Positions 24,267-38,000 of a stretch of DNA of 64,000 nucleotides are shown here, one piece after another. The stretch is taken from the NCBI GenBank assembly GCA_905182985.1, contig CAJJDN010000115.1, positions 298,697-362,696 on the forward strand. Reading direction: 5' to 3'. Origin of the DNA: Paramecium sonneborni. Lineage: Eukaryota > Ciliophora > Oligohymenophorea > Peniculida > Parameciidae. A program made the translations under genes and the position numbers. The notes beneath the pieces were generated by a model. The model had not been told where the DNA came from and made no database searches. It was given only the letters and a program-made list of their open reading frames with translations. Within the stretch, counting starts at the first letter, position 1; every line of letters starts with the position of its first letter.

Positions 24267-25773
24267 TCAACTTACTTCATCTTAAAAGCACTCAAATATT
24301 AGTTCTCCTTATTCATTTTCATATTCTCTAATTCTGTCCTCTGTTTTTAACTCATTCAATTCAACAGTTTCTGAATTATCAAGTGATGTATCTTTTGGAT
24401 GAAACATATGAGCACATAAATCTAACACTGTTTTTTTATCTATTTCAGCCGCTTCGTTTTCTAATCAATGTAAATTTACAATTTTATACCTGTATTAATA
24501 ACACTATAATATTCAACAAATTCACTGATTCTCTCTACAAATCTACATTCTTCCATTTATTTAGCAAAGTTTTCCTTACTTAAATATGATAAACAAATTA
24601 AAACATGCATTAATACACTTACTTAAATCTATTCCTTCATAAATTTTAATAGTTATTCCATAACTTAATGAGCAAATCTTCCTTACTTTTCAAGATATTA
24701 TAAAGTATATGGAGTATGAATGACATTTGCTAATGTGGCAGAAGCAAAATCAAGACAAAATATATGGATTTTTGTATTTATTGATTTTTGTATTAATAAA
24801 ATGATCCATTATATCATTTCATTATGAACATACGTAGGAATCACAGTATCCTTAATACTAGCTTTTTATAATATTGCTAAACAGAATCTTTAAGTAACAG
24901 AACCATTTTCTTATTCCTTTAATATTTTAATAATTTTCTCAATAATTATCATATTTCCATTATATGTAAGATATTCTACACCTCTTAAAGTACTACTTAT
25001 TACACTAATTAAACTTGTAATGGCATGTCTCAAACTCTAATTATTAATATCTAATAAATGAACAACAAAATCAAATTTCTCTGTTGCTTCAATATTAAAA
25101 ACATCATTTCTAATCAACTCATATACTAAGTTTTTTCTCAATTCTGGTGCTATCTATAATGCATTTACTCTTAGAGACAATAACACTTCAATCATTCCAT
25201 CCACATGTTTATCTTAGAAATTCTTAAAAAGTTTTGTCTTATGTTCATGCATAACTTATTCAGTAATCAATTCAGTTCCTTCTGGTTTACCTTCATTTAT
25301 GATCACTTTATGATATTTTCCTAATTATATTTTATAATTTTCTAAAGTTTCACTTAAGTTTTCATTTTTAGCTGTTTCTTTGAGAGAATGCAATAATTAA
25401 AGTAGATTGATACTTACAGAGAATATTTATCGACCAGCCTAAAGAATTTGTTAATATTTTTTATTGAAAGCTTTTTATTCCTTTTCTAAATTGATTTCTC
25501 TTTTAGTTTTTGTATTGTCACTTTTAAAAAGTTAAAATATTCTTGGTGCATCATCTCCTATTTATTTAGATTATGATTATTTATTCAACATCTAAGAGTA
25601 ATAATTATTAACTTGAATACTTTATTAGAAACTTATTTGCTCTTAATTTCTGCTTCAAAACATTCAAGAGTGTTTGCAAACGATGAATATCTAAGATACT
25701 CTTTAATATATTCATTGATTTCATTTTGATCAGGTTGAATAGTATTGGGTAAATTTGAATTTCCAGATTTCAT
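24267..25773 (-). CDS. ARMC9-like LisH/armadillo protein
   Basis: Predicted 482 residues with two 29-nt introns; exons total exactly 483 codons. The N-terminus is a LisH motif (INEYIKEYLRYSSFANTLE), followed by a charged helical linker and then armadillo-like helical repeats including VVHLLDINNQSLRHAITSLI and LRGVEYLTYNGNM. This order and the spacing of the repeats match ARMC9, a ciliary base/tip protein linked to Joubert syndrome in humans and conserved in ciliates. It is shorter than human ARMC9, mainly in the linker. The acidic C-terminus (NEQGELIFECFQDEVS) is not diagnostic. The next gene upstream on the same strand, 81 bp away, also looks ciliary. Confidence 0.7.
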
Positions 25774-25854
25774 TTTTATATAAAAATATCAATATAAATA
25801 AAATACTTTAAGTATACTAAAAAATACAATAAATTAATTTGAATAATCTTATAT

Positions 25855-27509
25855 TCATGATTTAAGTTTAGATTATTATTAAATCTTATTTAAAGATTCT
25901 AACAATTCTTTATTGGTTTAAGATTCAACATTTGGACCTAATAACTTTTATTTTTCTTTGTTTAATAAATCATCAAAATCTCTATCTTCTTAATCATCAT
26001 CATCTTATATATCTTCTTTTTAGATTTTCTTTTTCCTTATAGCTTCTATAAATTCAATTTCAGCTTATTAAACTTCACTTTTTTTATTTACTGGTCTTAA
26101 ATATGAAGCATCATTATCTTAATCTAAAATTTCATTATCACTTTCTATCTCACCAACATGAGCCATTTCAGCTTAATTAATTTGATTATTTTTTATTTAA
26201 TGAGCCTTTCCCATTTCTGTCTTTACATTTATAATATTTTATGAATTTTATGAGTATGAATAATTATGAAAACTCATCATTCCAGATTAATCTCCGACTT
26301 TTTAGTTTTTATTTATTTAAAGCTTCTAATCTCTTGATAATTATTAAGAATGTAAACTTTATTATGATATATCAAGATCATTAACTTCTTTATCAATAAT
26401 ATTTAATAACTTTTCATCATCATTACTCTTAGACTAATTGACTTATTATTAATCTTATTAAATTATGCTTTAATCCTTTTATACAAACCTCATCTATTTT
26501 AATTCCTCTAATTCTGCTATTAATTTCTTTTATTAAATGATTTAAGCTTATTATTATGATCCAACCATACTATTTAACTTCACCATTTCTTACACTTTCT
26601 ATTCAATTAAAATTTTCATTTAGTTTTAGAATTCTTTCATTTATGCTTCTTGTTAAAGTATTCTTTTTTGTCTTTCTTCTCTATCATTTTCTCTTTTAAT
26701 TCTTCTTTCTTCTTTTCTTTTTTGTTTAAGTTCCATTTTTTCAATCTATTGTTATTTCAATTATTAAAATCCAGCACTACCAATCATTAATGGATCCGGC
26801 ACAGATTACATAGTATTACCAAATTGTTATTATTTCAAAAAGCTTTATTATGTATTTGCCATTGATTATTACTACTACATTTATTACTATTATAATTATT
26901 AAAGCATCGAGCCTAAGTATTCTGGATTAGTTATATCATCTTTTTATTTTTCAACATGTTTATTATCAATATGTTTAAGTAATTCTTTTTTGGAGGGATA
27001 ACATTTATCACAATGATGACATTTGAAAATTATATTTTTTACAGCTTATTCTTTTACCTATTTAGCTTCTACTTTAAGTAATTCAAGTTCTTTATTAATA
27101 GTATTTTGTTTATCTACATGTTACTTTTCAATTTCTTTTAACTTTTCTAACTATTCTTATTTTTTTTTCAAGACTTCAACTTTTTCATCAATTTCTTTCT
27201 CTTTTTCTTCTTAATTTTGTGTATAAAAATCCATAGCAAATTAGCAGACTTCTAACATTTTCTTGAATTATCTAAATTCCATATTTCTTATGGTATCTGA
27301 TGTGAAGTTAGATTAGACAAAGTTTTTGAGAAATGGTCCACATTATGCTATATCCCTAAAGAATAGAGAGATAAGATGAATTACAGATTAGCTTAGATAT
27401 AATCCCAATTAAGATTATCTAAAAGTAATGGATTAAATTATTCTGATTGGGGGAGTTCAAAAGAAAATGGTTTAATGAGATGTTTAATTGCACTGTTATT
27501 TTATTACAT
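25855..27509 (-). CDS. DZIP1-like zinc-finger coiled-coil protein
   Basis: Predicted 541 residues with one 29-nt intron, exactly 542 codons. The N-terminus LNWDYIQANLDIAQCGPFL resembles the DZIP1 N-terminal domain. A coiled coil follows (EEKEKEIDEKVEVLKK), then a single C2H2 finger CHHCDKCYPSKKELLKHIDN plus KH, spaced C-x2-C-x12-H-x4-H. Downstream is a Gln-rich segment, a second Lys/Glu coiled coil (KRKEERRIKRENDREERQKR) and an acidic C-terminal region. Finger plus flanking coiled coils is the DZIP1/Iguana layout; those proteins act at the basal body and transition zone in ciliogenesis. In-frame TAA/TAG supply the Gln tracts. Start ATG 27507-27509, stop TGA 25855-25857. Confidence 0.65.
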
Positions 27510-27714
27510 ATATTTATTAATGTAAATGAGTGTATGATTTAGATGTGGAAAGGAGTTGAATTTGAATAGGAAAAGTGAAATAAAAACACACAGAGTTGTA
27601 GAAAGTTTATAAAAAATAATTTGCATTGATTATAATATATTAGTAATTAAGTTAATAGCACTTCTTTTGGATTCACAGTTTTAAATTATTTGAAATAATT
27701 CATAGACATACTTA

Positions 27715-30587
27715 ATGGCTAGTGAGGAAGATGTGAACATTGAAGATGAAATAATTGATGAATCATAAGTAGAAGACAATCCAAAAAAGAAGAAGGACAA
27801 GAAAGATAAGAAAATAAACAAGAAGCTGGAGTAGAAAAAGCCAATTGATGGTAAATAGTAATTTGGTGATAAATCTATATGTCGATTATGCAAATTGACT
27901 ACTCAATCCACTCCAACTATAATCTGTATAAGGTGTCACTTTAAATACCACAAAGAATGTATACGAACTTAAAACAAAGAGCCTTAATTTTAAGACGGTA
28001 TTAAATGGTACTGTCTATCGTGTATAGAGAGAATGGCTAAGAGAAAATTGAAAGAGTCAGAACCATAGAAAAAGAAGAAAACTAGTTAAATACCAGAATT
28101 CTTTTAGAAAACCTTACAACCATAAGAAGATAAATTGAAAAAACACACTGAATTTCAATAAAAATATCCAACTTATGTTCAATAAGGAAGAGTAATTTTT
28201 CCAATATTTGATGAATATCTGACAGCCTATTAATAATTGTTTACCATTGAAATTAAAAAGAAACCACTTCTTTAATTAGATCCCAATATTCCTTAGAATC
28301 TCTTTGAAGATATTCTTAAAATATGGGATAGTTACAATTATATGGATAAAATTGTGAGTGATATACTTTATGCAGGAGAATAATAAACAGAATGTATTTC
28401 TATATATATTATATTTAAAAGAACAAAGTTAAGTTAATAATATTGGTACCTTAATTCATTTTAAAGATAATCATACACCATATAGTTAAAAAACTCGATT
28501 AGACATATATAATATAATCTAAAATAACCCTGAAGAATTGATCCTTTTCTTTTGCTATTTCTATCTTAAATAAATAATCGAAGATTTAGATTAAGAATAA
28601 ATGTAAAAATAATAATATGTAATATCATATATAATATTTTTAGAAAATACCATATTGGCATCTTCTTGGATATATGTGGTTTACAAATAGAATTAGATAT
28701 TATGAATTATTAAGAGATGATATTAAATCATTGCCAACTAATATTTATAAATAAGGAATACTCCATTTGACATAGGATATGATAGATTTTAATGATTATA
28801 CAGATATTAAAAAAGTGTGTAAATTACTTATTGCTTTATCAGATGGTTTAACTGGTCTCAAAAAAACATAGTTTCTCTATTAATTCAGAACTGAAAATCT
28901 CTTATCTAATAATAGAATTAAATAATAATTGGGCACCTAAATCAAATAATAAAGAAGTTAATAAATTGATATTAAAAAGGAGATTATTGAAGCTGAAGGT
29001 AATATTTCTATTGCTAAAGTAAACTATTATATATTATTAAATAGTCTTAATTATAACAAGATGGATTAACAAGAGTAGAAACTTAGAAATTTACAAAATC
29101 AATGGAATAAGCATAAAAATAAGCATAAAAGCTAAAATAATAATATTCAAAATTAGAAAAAGAAATAGCATCTTTAACAGAAAGATATAATTAATAAGAT
29201 AAAGTAATCTATCGTATTTATATTCTATTAGGAATTAGCAATAACATAAATGCCAGCTTTACTATTAAATCCATCAATGTGTATTGGTTAGGATGCAAAA
29301 CATAGTTCATATTATTTCTTTTTATATGAACCTGATAAGATCTTTGTATGTATGAGACATTCAATTATTGATGAAGATGGATCATAATAATGGGGATTTT
29401 ATGATTAAAATGAAATTTAAAATCTACTTAATTCATTATGTCCCAAAGGTGTTAGAGAAAATACTTTAAAAAATAATATAATTGAATTATAAAGAGCTAA
29501 GCTATTATAAATAAATGAATTAAATTAAGATTAGAATGATTAAATTGAATAAGAAAACCATAAAAATGGTAAGGGTATTATAGAAAATGATATTGAATAG
29601 GAGGGATAAAATTAAAGTGAAGAATAAATAGATAGAATTAATAGTTTAATTAATTTAGATGTTGATGAGCTTATTAATGAATTTGTAGAAATAGAATCAA
29701 GTTTAACATAATATTTAAATTAAAAAAATTCAAGATGGTGTAGTACTGAATAAAGAGCTACATTTTTAAAGAGTTTTTAGAATGTAATTGAAAAAAAGAA
29801 TTCTTCTGAATATGATGAAATAGATCTTAAACCATTAGGAAGAGCTATTGAATATTTTGTAGATAATACAATGATGTAAGAAAAATTAGAACTTAGATTA
29901 GAAGAAGATATGGATGATAAATAACTTAATGAAAATGATGAAGATTCTTATTAATAACCTAATAGAAGAAGAAAAGTTGTTGAAGATGATTCATCTATTG
30001 ATGAATAACCTTAAACTATGTTATAATAATTAGAATAAATGGATTTAGGGAAAGTAAGAGTAAGAAAATTGCCAATGAAATTATTTGGTACTTATTATGA
30101 AACACTTAGATAAAATTTAATAGAACAATTAAAATTTGATTGTAACTTAGCAAAAATGAAGATTTCTTTAGAAGTATTAGGTTAAATAGTAAAAGATTAT
30201 ATTGATAGAAAAAAAATTTAAATATAATAATAAATAATTCCAATTGGAGAAAAGAAAAAAGTAGAAGAAATAATTATTAAAAAGAATATTGAACCTTAAC
30301 CATAATTTGTTTAAGAAGCATAATTATATGTAACTTAAAATTTAAGGAAAAGAAATTCAATAAAACCTTAGTATACAGAAACAGAAACAAAATGGGAAGA
30401 TAGATGTAAAAAATGTAATAAAGGTGGAAAAGTAATTTGTTGTGATACTTGCCCAAAAGTATTCCATCCAAAATGTATAAACTTAAAGGAGGTTCCTTAA
30501 GGGAAATGGAATTGTTTGAATTGCTTAAGAAATTTTGAGAGACAAATTAAAACAAGAGCTACTGTTAGAAAGTTAGAAAATCAATGA
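27715..30587 (+). CDS. PHD-DDT-WHIM-PHD chromatin protein (ISWI-accessory-like)
   Basis: Predicted 921 residues after four introns (28, 25, 26, 28 nt), exactly 922 codons. After a Lys-rich start comes a PHD-like finger (CRLCK...CIRCH...HKEC...WYCLSC). A DDT-like helical segment follows (RVIFPIFDEYLTAYQ, IPQNLFEDILKIWDS). The middle has a long Gln/Lys coiled coil, then a WHIM-like block with NPSMCIGQDAKHSSYYFFLY and WGFYDQNEIQNLLNSLCPKG plus VREN. A canonical C-terminal PHD finger ends it (CKKCNKGGKVICCDTCPKVF, FHPKC, WNCLNC). DDT-WHIM-PHD is the plan of ACF1/BAZ/ITC1-type subunits of ISWI remodellers. In Paramecium, ISWI1-associated proteins with such domains work in genome rearrangement; whether this gene is one of them is untested. 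It is divergent from the DZIP1-like gene, 205 bp apart. Confidence 0.78.
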
Positions 30588-30618
30588 GACAATGATCCAT
30601 TGTTTTTATTATTAAATA

Positions 30619-31349
30619 ATGATTTGTAATTTAGTTGATTGTACTCTAAGAACAACTCCAAATAAAGGAAGATTTTCATAGACCAATACTACAGCATCAC
30701 CTAATAGTTCAAGAAATTCTTCTTTTGAAGCTTCTTAACTTAAAATTCCAAGACCTTTATTAAGTTTCGATGAAAAATTTGAAGCTTCCCTTTGTGCTTT
30801 TGGTATTAGGTTTATAATCCATTTTAGAGTTTAAATTATTATTCCCTGAAGAAGATGGCTAAAAAAATTTTGAATAGTTCACTTAGGAATTGATATAAGA
30901 CAAACTTATATTCTTGAATGATGAAAAATATTTATTATAGTAATAGGCTTATTTAGAGATTTTAGAAGAAAATGTAAAGCTTTTCATTTAAAAACATAGA
31001 TTATTAAAGATGAAAGAACTACTTTGATGCTCAAAAATATACCAAGAAATATGAAGCCTAATGATTTAAGAAATATTTTAAATAAAGAATTTCGTAATCT
31101 TTATGACTTTTTCTATTTACCTTTAGATAATAATGTATATCTTATTTATAATTAAAGAATGAAGGTCATTTGGGATACGCTTTTGTTAATTTTATCAATC
31201 AAGAAATAGTATTGAAGTTTTATAGAACATTTAATAATTAAAAATGGACTAATTCAGAAAAAGTATTTATAATTTATATATTGTAGTAAATTTGCCAATT
31301 AAAATATGCAAAATTATAAGGAAGAAGATAATATGAATTTGCAAGATGA
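30619..31349 (+). CDS. Mei2-type RRM RNA-binding protein (short)
   Basis: Predicted 210 residues after four introns (25, 26, 23, 24 nt), exactly 211 codons. The C-terminal half is the Mei2-specific RRM (RRM_2 type): TTLMLKNIPRNMKPNDLR, YDFFYLPLDN, LGYAFVNFINQEIVLKFY and the closing QLKYAKLQGRRQ. In fission yeast and plants this RRM binds RNA and controls meiosis or meristem genes. Here the other RRMs of full-length Mei2 are missing; the N-terminal ~100 residues are Ser/Thr-rich then helical. Start ATG 30619-30621 is 32 bp after the stop of the PHD gene on the same strand. Confidence 0.8.
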
Positions 31350-32027
31350 TTTAGCTTCACATAGCTATTTTTTGTGTGTTTTTTTTCAAATTTTGATTTA
31401 ATTTCTTATAAAGTGATAATATGCTGCCAATATTTTAAATATAAATAATCAGCTAGATTTAAAAAAGAATAAATCTTTAAATCTTTCAAGATGTATTTAA
31501 ACTATTTTCTATTTATATTTTTTTAATAGCATTAATATTGAGAATAATTATTTTATAGGTTATAAAATCAATGTCAAAATGGAAAATGGTGTTAAAAAGA
31601 ACTTATCCAACTAAAAATTCTATTAATATATCTTATTTCGGAATTTCTCATAAAGCTTTGACTTCCACAAATAATATTTGTTTTCTTACATAATTTTATC
31701 AATATACTTATTAATTAAATTGCTATTAATTTATATAAGCTATCTCAAATGTATTAATATCAAGTAATTATTCATTTATTCATAAATAAAGTTTTCATTA
31801 ATCTCATACTTATTTAAGTTTATTAATTGTTTTAATTTTTTATCATACTTTAATAACTAGTTTTTAATCTATCATTTATTACTTCCTAATAAATTTATAT
31901 ACTTTCATGTTATATTAACTAATTTATTTTTCTTAATAGCAAAATACGATTGAGTTACTCTAATTTTTATCCAGATTAAATTAATAATTAACATTAAGAA
32001 TATAATTCAATTGAAATAAAAATTAAC
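31350..32027. other. Gap without a supported gene
   Basis: About 680 bp between the Mei2-type gene and the giant coiled-coil gene, which are convergent. A plus-strand frame from about 31580 stays free of TGA for ~130 codons (MENGVKKNLSNQKF...), but its composition is Leu/Ile/Tyr/Phe/Asn from plain A/T, with no motif. I do not count it as a gene. Confidence 0.4.
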
Positions 32028-35000
32028 TCATTTAATATCCCTCAAAATTGTGCTAGCAAACTTTGATATAAAATCTTTAAGTCCTGCTATCGATTTATTT
32101 AACTCGTTTCTAAGTTATAATAAAATGAATTTACTAATTTTTTGGTCCATTAACTTTCTCTAAATCGTCTATTCCTCTTATCAATATTCCTATTTTCTCA
32201 AAAACCATTACATAATCTCTTTTTATCTAATCTAAATCTTCATTAATTTTTGCTCTTATTTCTTGATTCTTTTTATCCTATATCAATTATTTATAATAAT
32301 TCAATTATTACACTAACTAATTAATTATATACTTATAAATACATACTTTAACTTATAAAATTTTCAATTCCGCTTCTAATTATTAACCTTAAGTATCATT
32401 GATTACAATACTTCTATTTTATATTGTATTTTTTTCTAACTCTTATTATTATTAATTAATATAATCCTAATATTTTTGAACTTAATTTAGATAATTTTAA
32501 TTCTAATTTGATAATTATTTAATCTCTTTATTTAGCTTTTCCTTATCTAATTCACACTAAGCAATTGATTGATTCAATGAATTTATTTAATTCTTTTATA
32601 AATTATAGTTTTCTCTTAATTAATCTAACTCCTACTATTAGGATTTCAATTTTGTTTCCTATTATTCTAATTACTTTCCATTTTATTCTTTTAGAGTACT
32701 TAACTCTTATACTGATATTTCCAACTTATCAACTTTCTTCTAATTTTATTATAATTTAGTGTTCTCAATTTAAATCTTACTTAACTCTTCTAACTTTTCA
32801 TTCAAAGTTTCTTATAATTAAGAGTTTTCTTAATTTAAATTTGTTATTTATTAAAATTATTGCTTAATTTCACTTTCATTTTATTCTCTTTAAATTGATA
32901 ATTATGAATTCACATTTTATAATTGTTGATTTACTTTACTTAATTTTTCATCTAACTCTTATTTTTGCTTAGATATCAATAAGAAATTATTTTAGCTTTA
33001 TAATAAAGTTTATTCTAATTAAGTTGAATTATTAGTTAATTAATTAATTTATTTTTCTGACTATTCTTTATATTACTAAAATTATTCTTAAATATTTTTC
33101 TATTAAAGATCAATTAATTCTTTCTCTTCTTTTTCAGTCAACAATTTTTAGGTCATTTATTAATTTTAAGAATTTTAATCATTCATTTATGAAGTCAATT
33201 GTTTGATTTATTCATTTTGTCTTTATTTTTCATCCTCCAATTTAAGAATTTATTGTTTAAGCTTCTCTAATTCTAATTTCATTATATTTTATGTTTATAT
33301 TAGATTTTCTACTTTTTCTTATAATTCTTTGTTTTCAGAATTTAGTTAATTATTTTCACTTTTTGAAATTTAAAGTTTGCTATTTAAACTTTATAAATCT
33401 TATTATAATTAAGTAATCTTTAGATTTGATTAATCAATTTAACTTTAAAAATATTTTATTGATTCATCTAATTGATTCATTGATTCATTTTTTGATTTAA
33501 CCTATTAATTCATTACACTAATTTATTCAGTTAATAACTATTCCTATTATTATTTACTTTAAGATAATGACTAAATTTATTATCTGAGATTTGCAATCTA
33601 ATCATCTCTTGTTTTTATTTGTTAATTTAATTATTATGCTTGAGATTAACTTTAATCTTATAATTGTCTTTATATTAATTCTTTCATTTCTTCTGCATTA
33701 GCTGCACTATTTTATATATCAATCAATTGTTTTTTTAATAAATCAATCATTTCATTTTTATTATAAATATTAGAATCACTTTCTTTTGCTTATCTTTGCA
33801 TTTCTTATTGTAACCTTTATATTTCTTCTTTTAATATTTTTATCTCATAAATTTATTATTCTATTTTATTTGTTAAATTTTATTCATTTTCATAAAGATT
33901 AATTTATTTTTTTTATGTCTCATTTTTCAAAAGTTAATTAGCACTAATGGCTGCTTATAATTATTATTAAATTTAAATAATATCTTATTAATGATCTTCT
34001 TCCAATCTTAGTTTTTCTTCCTTTTATTATTTTATTGTATTCTATAGCTTAAGTATTTCACAATTTTGATTAGATATTTCAAATTCAAAAGTACTAATTT
34101 ATAAATTGAGACTATTTATTTTTTATCCTGCTATTTATTCATTTTCTTAACTTTCGTTTATATAATCTTGAAGTTCTTAAATAATTTATGTTTATTTAAA
34201 AAGTTATAATTTTAATTGATCAGAAGTTTATTCAAATTATTTTGATAATTATGATTTTTCAGATTCTTTTAAAGAAATTACTTAAGATAATTGAGCAACT
34301 TCTAAATTGTAAGATGAAATTTTATTGTTACATTCTTAAATTTATAAACTTAATTTCTTATCATGAGTTTACTTTTCCAAAATAACCTGACTTAATTCAT
34401 TCTATTTTTCAAATAATTTTTATGTTATTTCATCATATTAATTATTTTTATCTTCAAGATTACTTTAAAGAGATTCAATCTAATTTTATAATTAAATTAA
34501 TTTCTCTTCTAATTAATTTATCTTCGTATTTAATTTTTGATTATTGAATTCTGTTTCTTTTATATACTTCTAAAATTCAATATTTAATTTATCTTTTGCA
34601 TTTTGTAATTCTTAAATATATTATTATAAAGATTCTTAATCCTCTTCATACTTTGATTATAAACTATTATATAATTCTTTTTGAGTAACAAATTAACTTT
34701 ATAATTCATCATTTTATTATTTCTATTAATCATAATTATCTTCTATTTATAATAAGCTTTCTTTCAATGTTTAAATTTGCTGTTTAAATTCTTAATCACT
34801 TTCATTTCTCTCATCTTCCATTTTTTATTACCTTTCAATTAATATAATTCTTTCTGAAGTTAATTAATCAATTTAATCTTTTTATTAATTTAGATTTTAT
34901 TATAGTTCGGCAATTTAAAAATCTAAATTTAAAATCTAAGCTTCTTTCTTATTTAAAATTGCTAATTTAACTTAAAGTTCTGTTTCATAATTTTATTAAT

Positions 35001-38000
35001 TTTCTTAAAGTGTTTAAGATACTAATTCAAGCTCTTCATTCATTTATTTATTAACTGCTTCAATTTCTAATTATTATTTTTCAATAACCTCATTGCATTC
35101 TGAAATTTACTTTTCTTTTTATTTAACCTTTAATTTTAATTCACCAATTTCAATTGTTTATTAATCTAATTCTTTATCATACTATTCAATACATTCCATA
35201 CCTACTTACAATTTCATTTTTAAATCTTAAACTTCTTAATTCAAATTATCAATCTCCCAATCTTTTTAAGCAATATCATCCATTTTCTTTAATAATTATT
35301 CATAAGAATAATCCTCTAATTACTTATACTCTTTTTCAGATTCCTATTTCTATTTTTCCATTTATAATTATATACTAGCAATTTCTTCATTTTTTTATAT
35401 CACTGTCGTTGTTAAATCTTCTTCTTTTGTTTCTAATAACTTTAAAGTATTACTGTAAAGTTCTTCTAAAGATTTATTTTATTATTACAATTTTAAAAAT
35501 GATCCTTCATTTTAATTAAATTTCTCAATTTATTCTGTTAATTAAATTGTCAACTCTTCTAATTCTAATTAAGTATCTTTAATACTTTTTGCTGATTATT
35601 CCAATTACTTTTGCTTATTTTAATTGTCTAAACTTAATCCTTCAATTTATTTTTATTATTCTTAAATCTTTATACTATATTACTATATCTAATTAGCATT
35701 AATTTCTAAATTTTCTTCTAAAGATTTAATTTGAGTTTCCTTATTTATAACATTGTTCGATAATTCTTCTATTTTATCCTTATGTTCTTTATTTTATGAA
35801 TTAAGTTCATTAATTTCCTACTATTTTTAATTTACTTCTATTTAATGTTTTAATTGTTCTTCTGTCATCTTTCCTCCAAGATCAGATATTTCAAGAGTAT
35901 GTTATTGTAATTTAGTTTATAATTAAGATTGTAATTATAAATATTCTAAATCTTTTCTTTAAATTTCACTCTATAAATTTTATATAGCTTATGCATTTTA
36001 ATCAACTTATTCTTATAATTCATTTATTTTTTATTCTGACAAATCTAAATCATTTTATAATTTTTTAGCCTCTTAAAATTTTGTTTCTCGATATTCCTCA
36101 TATGTATTCTTTATTTCTCTCAAATGTATTTATAAAGTATCATTTAAATTTTTTTATTTAATATTTTCTTCCTATTATTATTATATCTATAAATTTAATT
36201 CATCCATTTATTCATCTTTTTATATTAACATTAGATTCTTTAGTTAAATCAAATCTTAATTTTTTTTATTAATTTCTGTTATTCTTTATTCTTAAATTAT
36301 CTTTAAATCTTCTATTGCTTATTTATATGTTAATTCAATTTATTTTTTCTCTTCAATTAAATTTTATAATTCTTCAAATATCTATTAATCTTTCTATTGC
36401 AATTTTTATATTAGTTCAGATTATTCAACATTTTTTTAAATTTAAGAATCAATCCCTTCATTTTAAATTTAATTTAAATTTTATAACTCTTATATCTATT
36501 TTTCATATTCACTTTCTTTCAATTATTTTTCATTCCTCAAATCCTAATACTTTTAATTCAATTAATTCAAATTCTCTTATAATTAAAGAATCTTTTAATT
36601 TGAATTTACTATTTATTACTCTAAACTTTTTATTTAATCTTCTAAAGATTTATTCTACTATTTGAATAGCTATTCTGACTATTTTAAGTTTTCTGTTAAT
36701 TCTAATATTATCTATTATTGTTTTTCTTATTCTAATTAGGAATATTATTTGAATTTTTCTAGTTCAATACCCAAATTTTCTATATGATTTTTTAATTAAA
36801 TAATTTCTTATTCTTTTTAGTTAATGTCATTCGAGAAAATTTAATTTGACGAATTTAATTTTTCTATTTCTCTCTCTTTTTCTTAAATATATTCTAATCT
36901 TTATTCCATTTAAGCCTAATAATCAAAAAGCTATTAATCAAGCTTTTTTATTTAATGTTCTCTATCTTAAATTTCATTTTGTTTTTACTATTATTACTTT
37001 TAATGATTATTATGAATTTCTTCTATTTATATTTAATTATCTCTTATCGTATTTTCTATTTTAACATTCAAATTAGAAATTTCTAATCTATATTAATCAT
37101 CTTATAAATTAATTTAAGTTTAATGAAGAGTAATCATTAAATCTCTTTCATTAATTTCTTCAACTTATTATGTATTCAATTATTTAAGTTATACTAATTC
37201 TTCTGATAATTATAATACTTCATATTCATTCTTTAAATTAAGTTAAATAATCTCTTAAGATTTTTGTTCCAATTAAATTTGTTATTATTCAACTTCTTTT
37301 AATAATTTTTCTATCTTAACTTACTAATCTAATAATTATTATTTTAAGTTTAATTTCTCTTAATTAAATTAATTCTATTCAATAGATGAGTTTTTTTAAT
37401 AATCATTATTTATTTCTTCTAAATTTGCAATCCTATTTTTATATTCAGCAATCAAACCTTTCTTTTCATCTTCAAGTATACGTATTTATTAATCATATTT
37501 TTATTTTAATTATGTTATCTCTTCAAATTAAGTTTATTTTTATTATTCATAATGTTTTTAAGCATCTTCTCCTTATTTCTTTAATGCTTCAATCTATTTA
37601 TCTTTTGATTCACTTATACTAGTTATTAATTTATTCTTCTCATGAACTTCATTTACTTAATCTTTGTGTTATTAGATTAATTATTATAAATAAAATTTTT
37701 CTGTTTAATTTACAGAATCCTTCTATTATTCTTAATAAAATTAATCATGTAACTTTTGAAACTATTCTTTTTAACTTTCAGATACTTATATTATTTATTT
37801 TAGATTTTCTTGACTCTCATTTAATTTAACTTTACATTCATTTAATTACTCATTTAAATAATAATTTTCTTATTTAGTTTTATCTTGTAATTATAATAAC
37901 TACTTGAATTCATTCTTGAGATTTTCATTTTGTGTTTATTACTCTTTCAATTTGTATGAATTTTCTAAATTAGTTTGAGATTACCTTTATTCTTACTAAG

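Noticed and set aside
31580..31980. Plus-strand frame of ~130 codons without TGA
   Set aside because: With one stop codon and very AT-rich DNA such runs occur by chance; no motif and low-complexity composition.
36315..36665. Plus-strand 116-codon hydrophobic ORF and many similar ones between 32500 and 38300
   Set aside because: Shadows of the giant coiled-coil gene: complements of Glu/Lys/Gln codons read as Phe/Leu/Ile/Ser.
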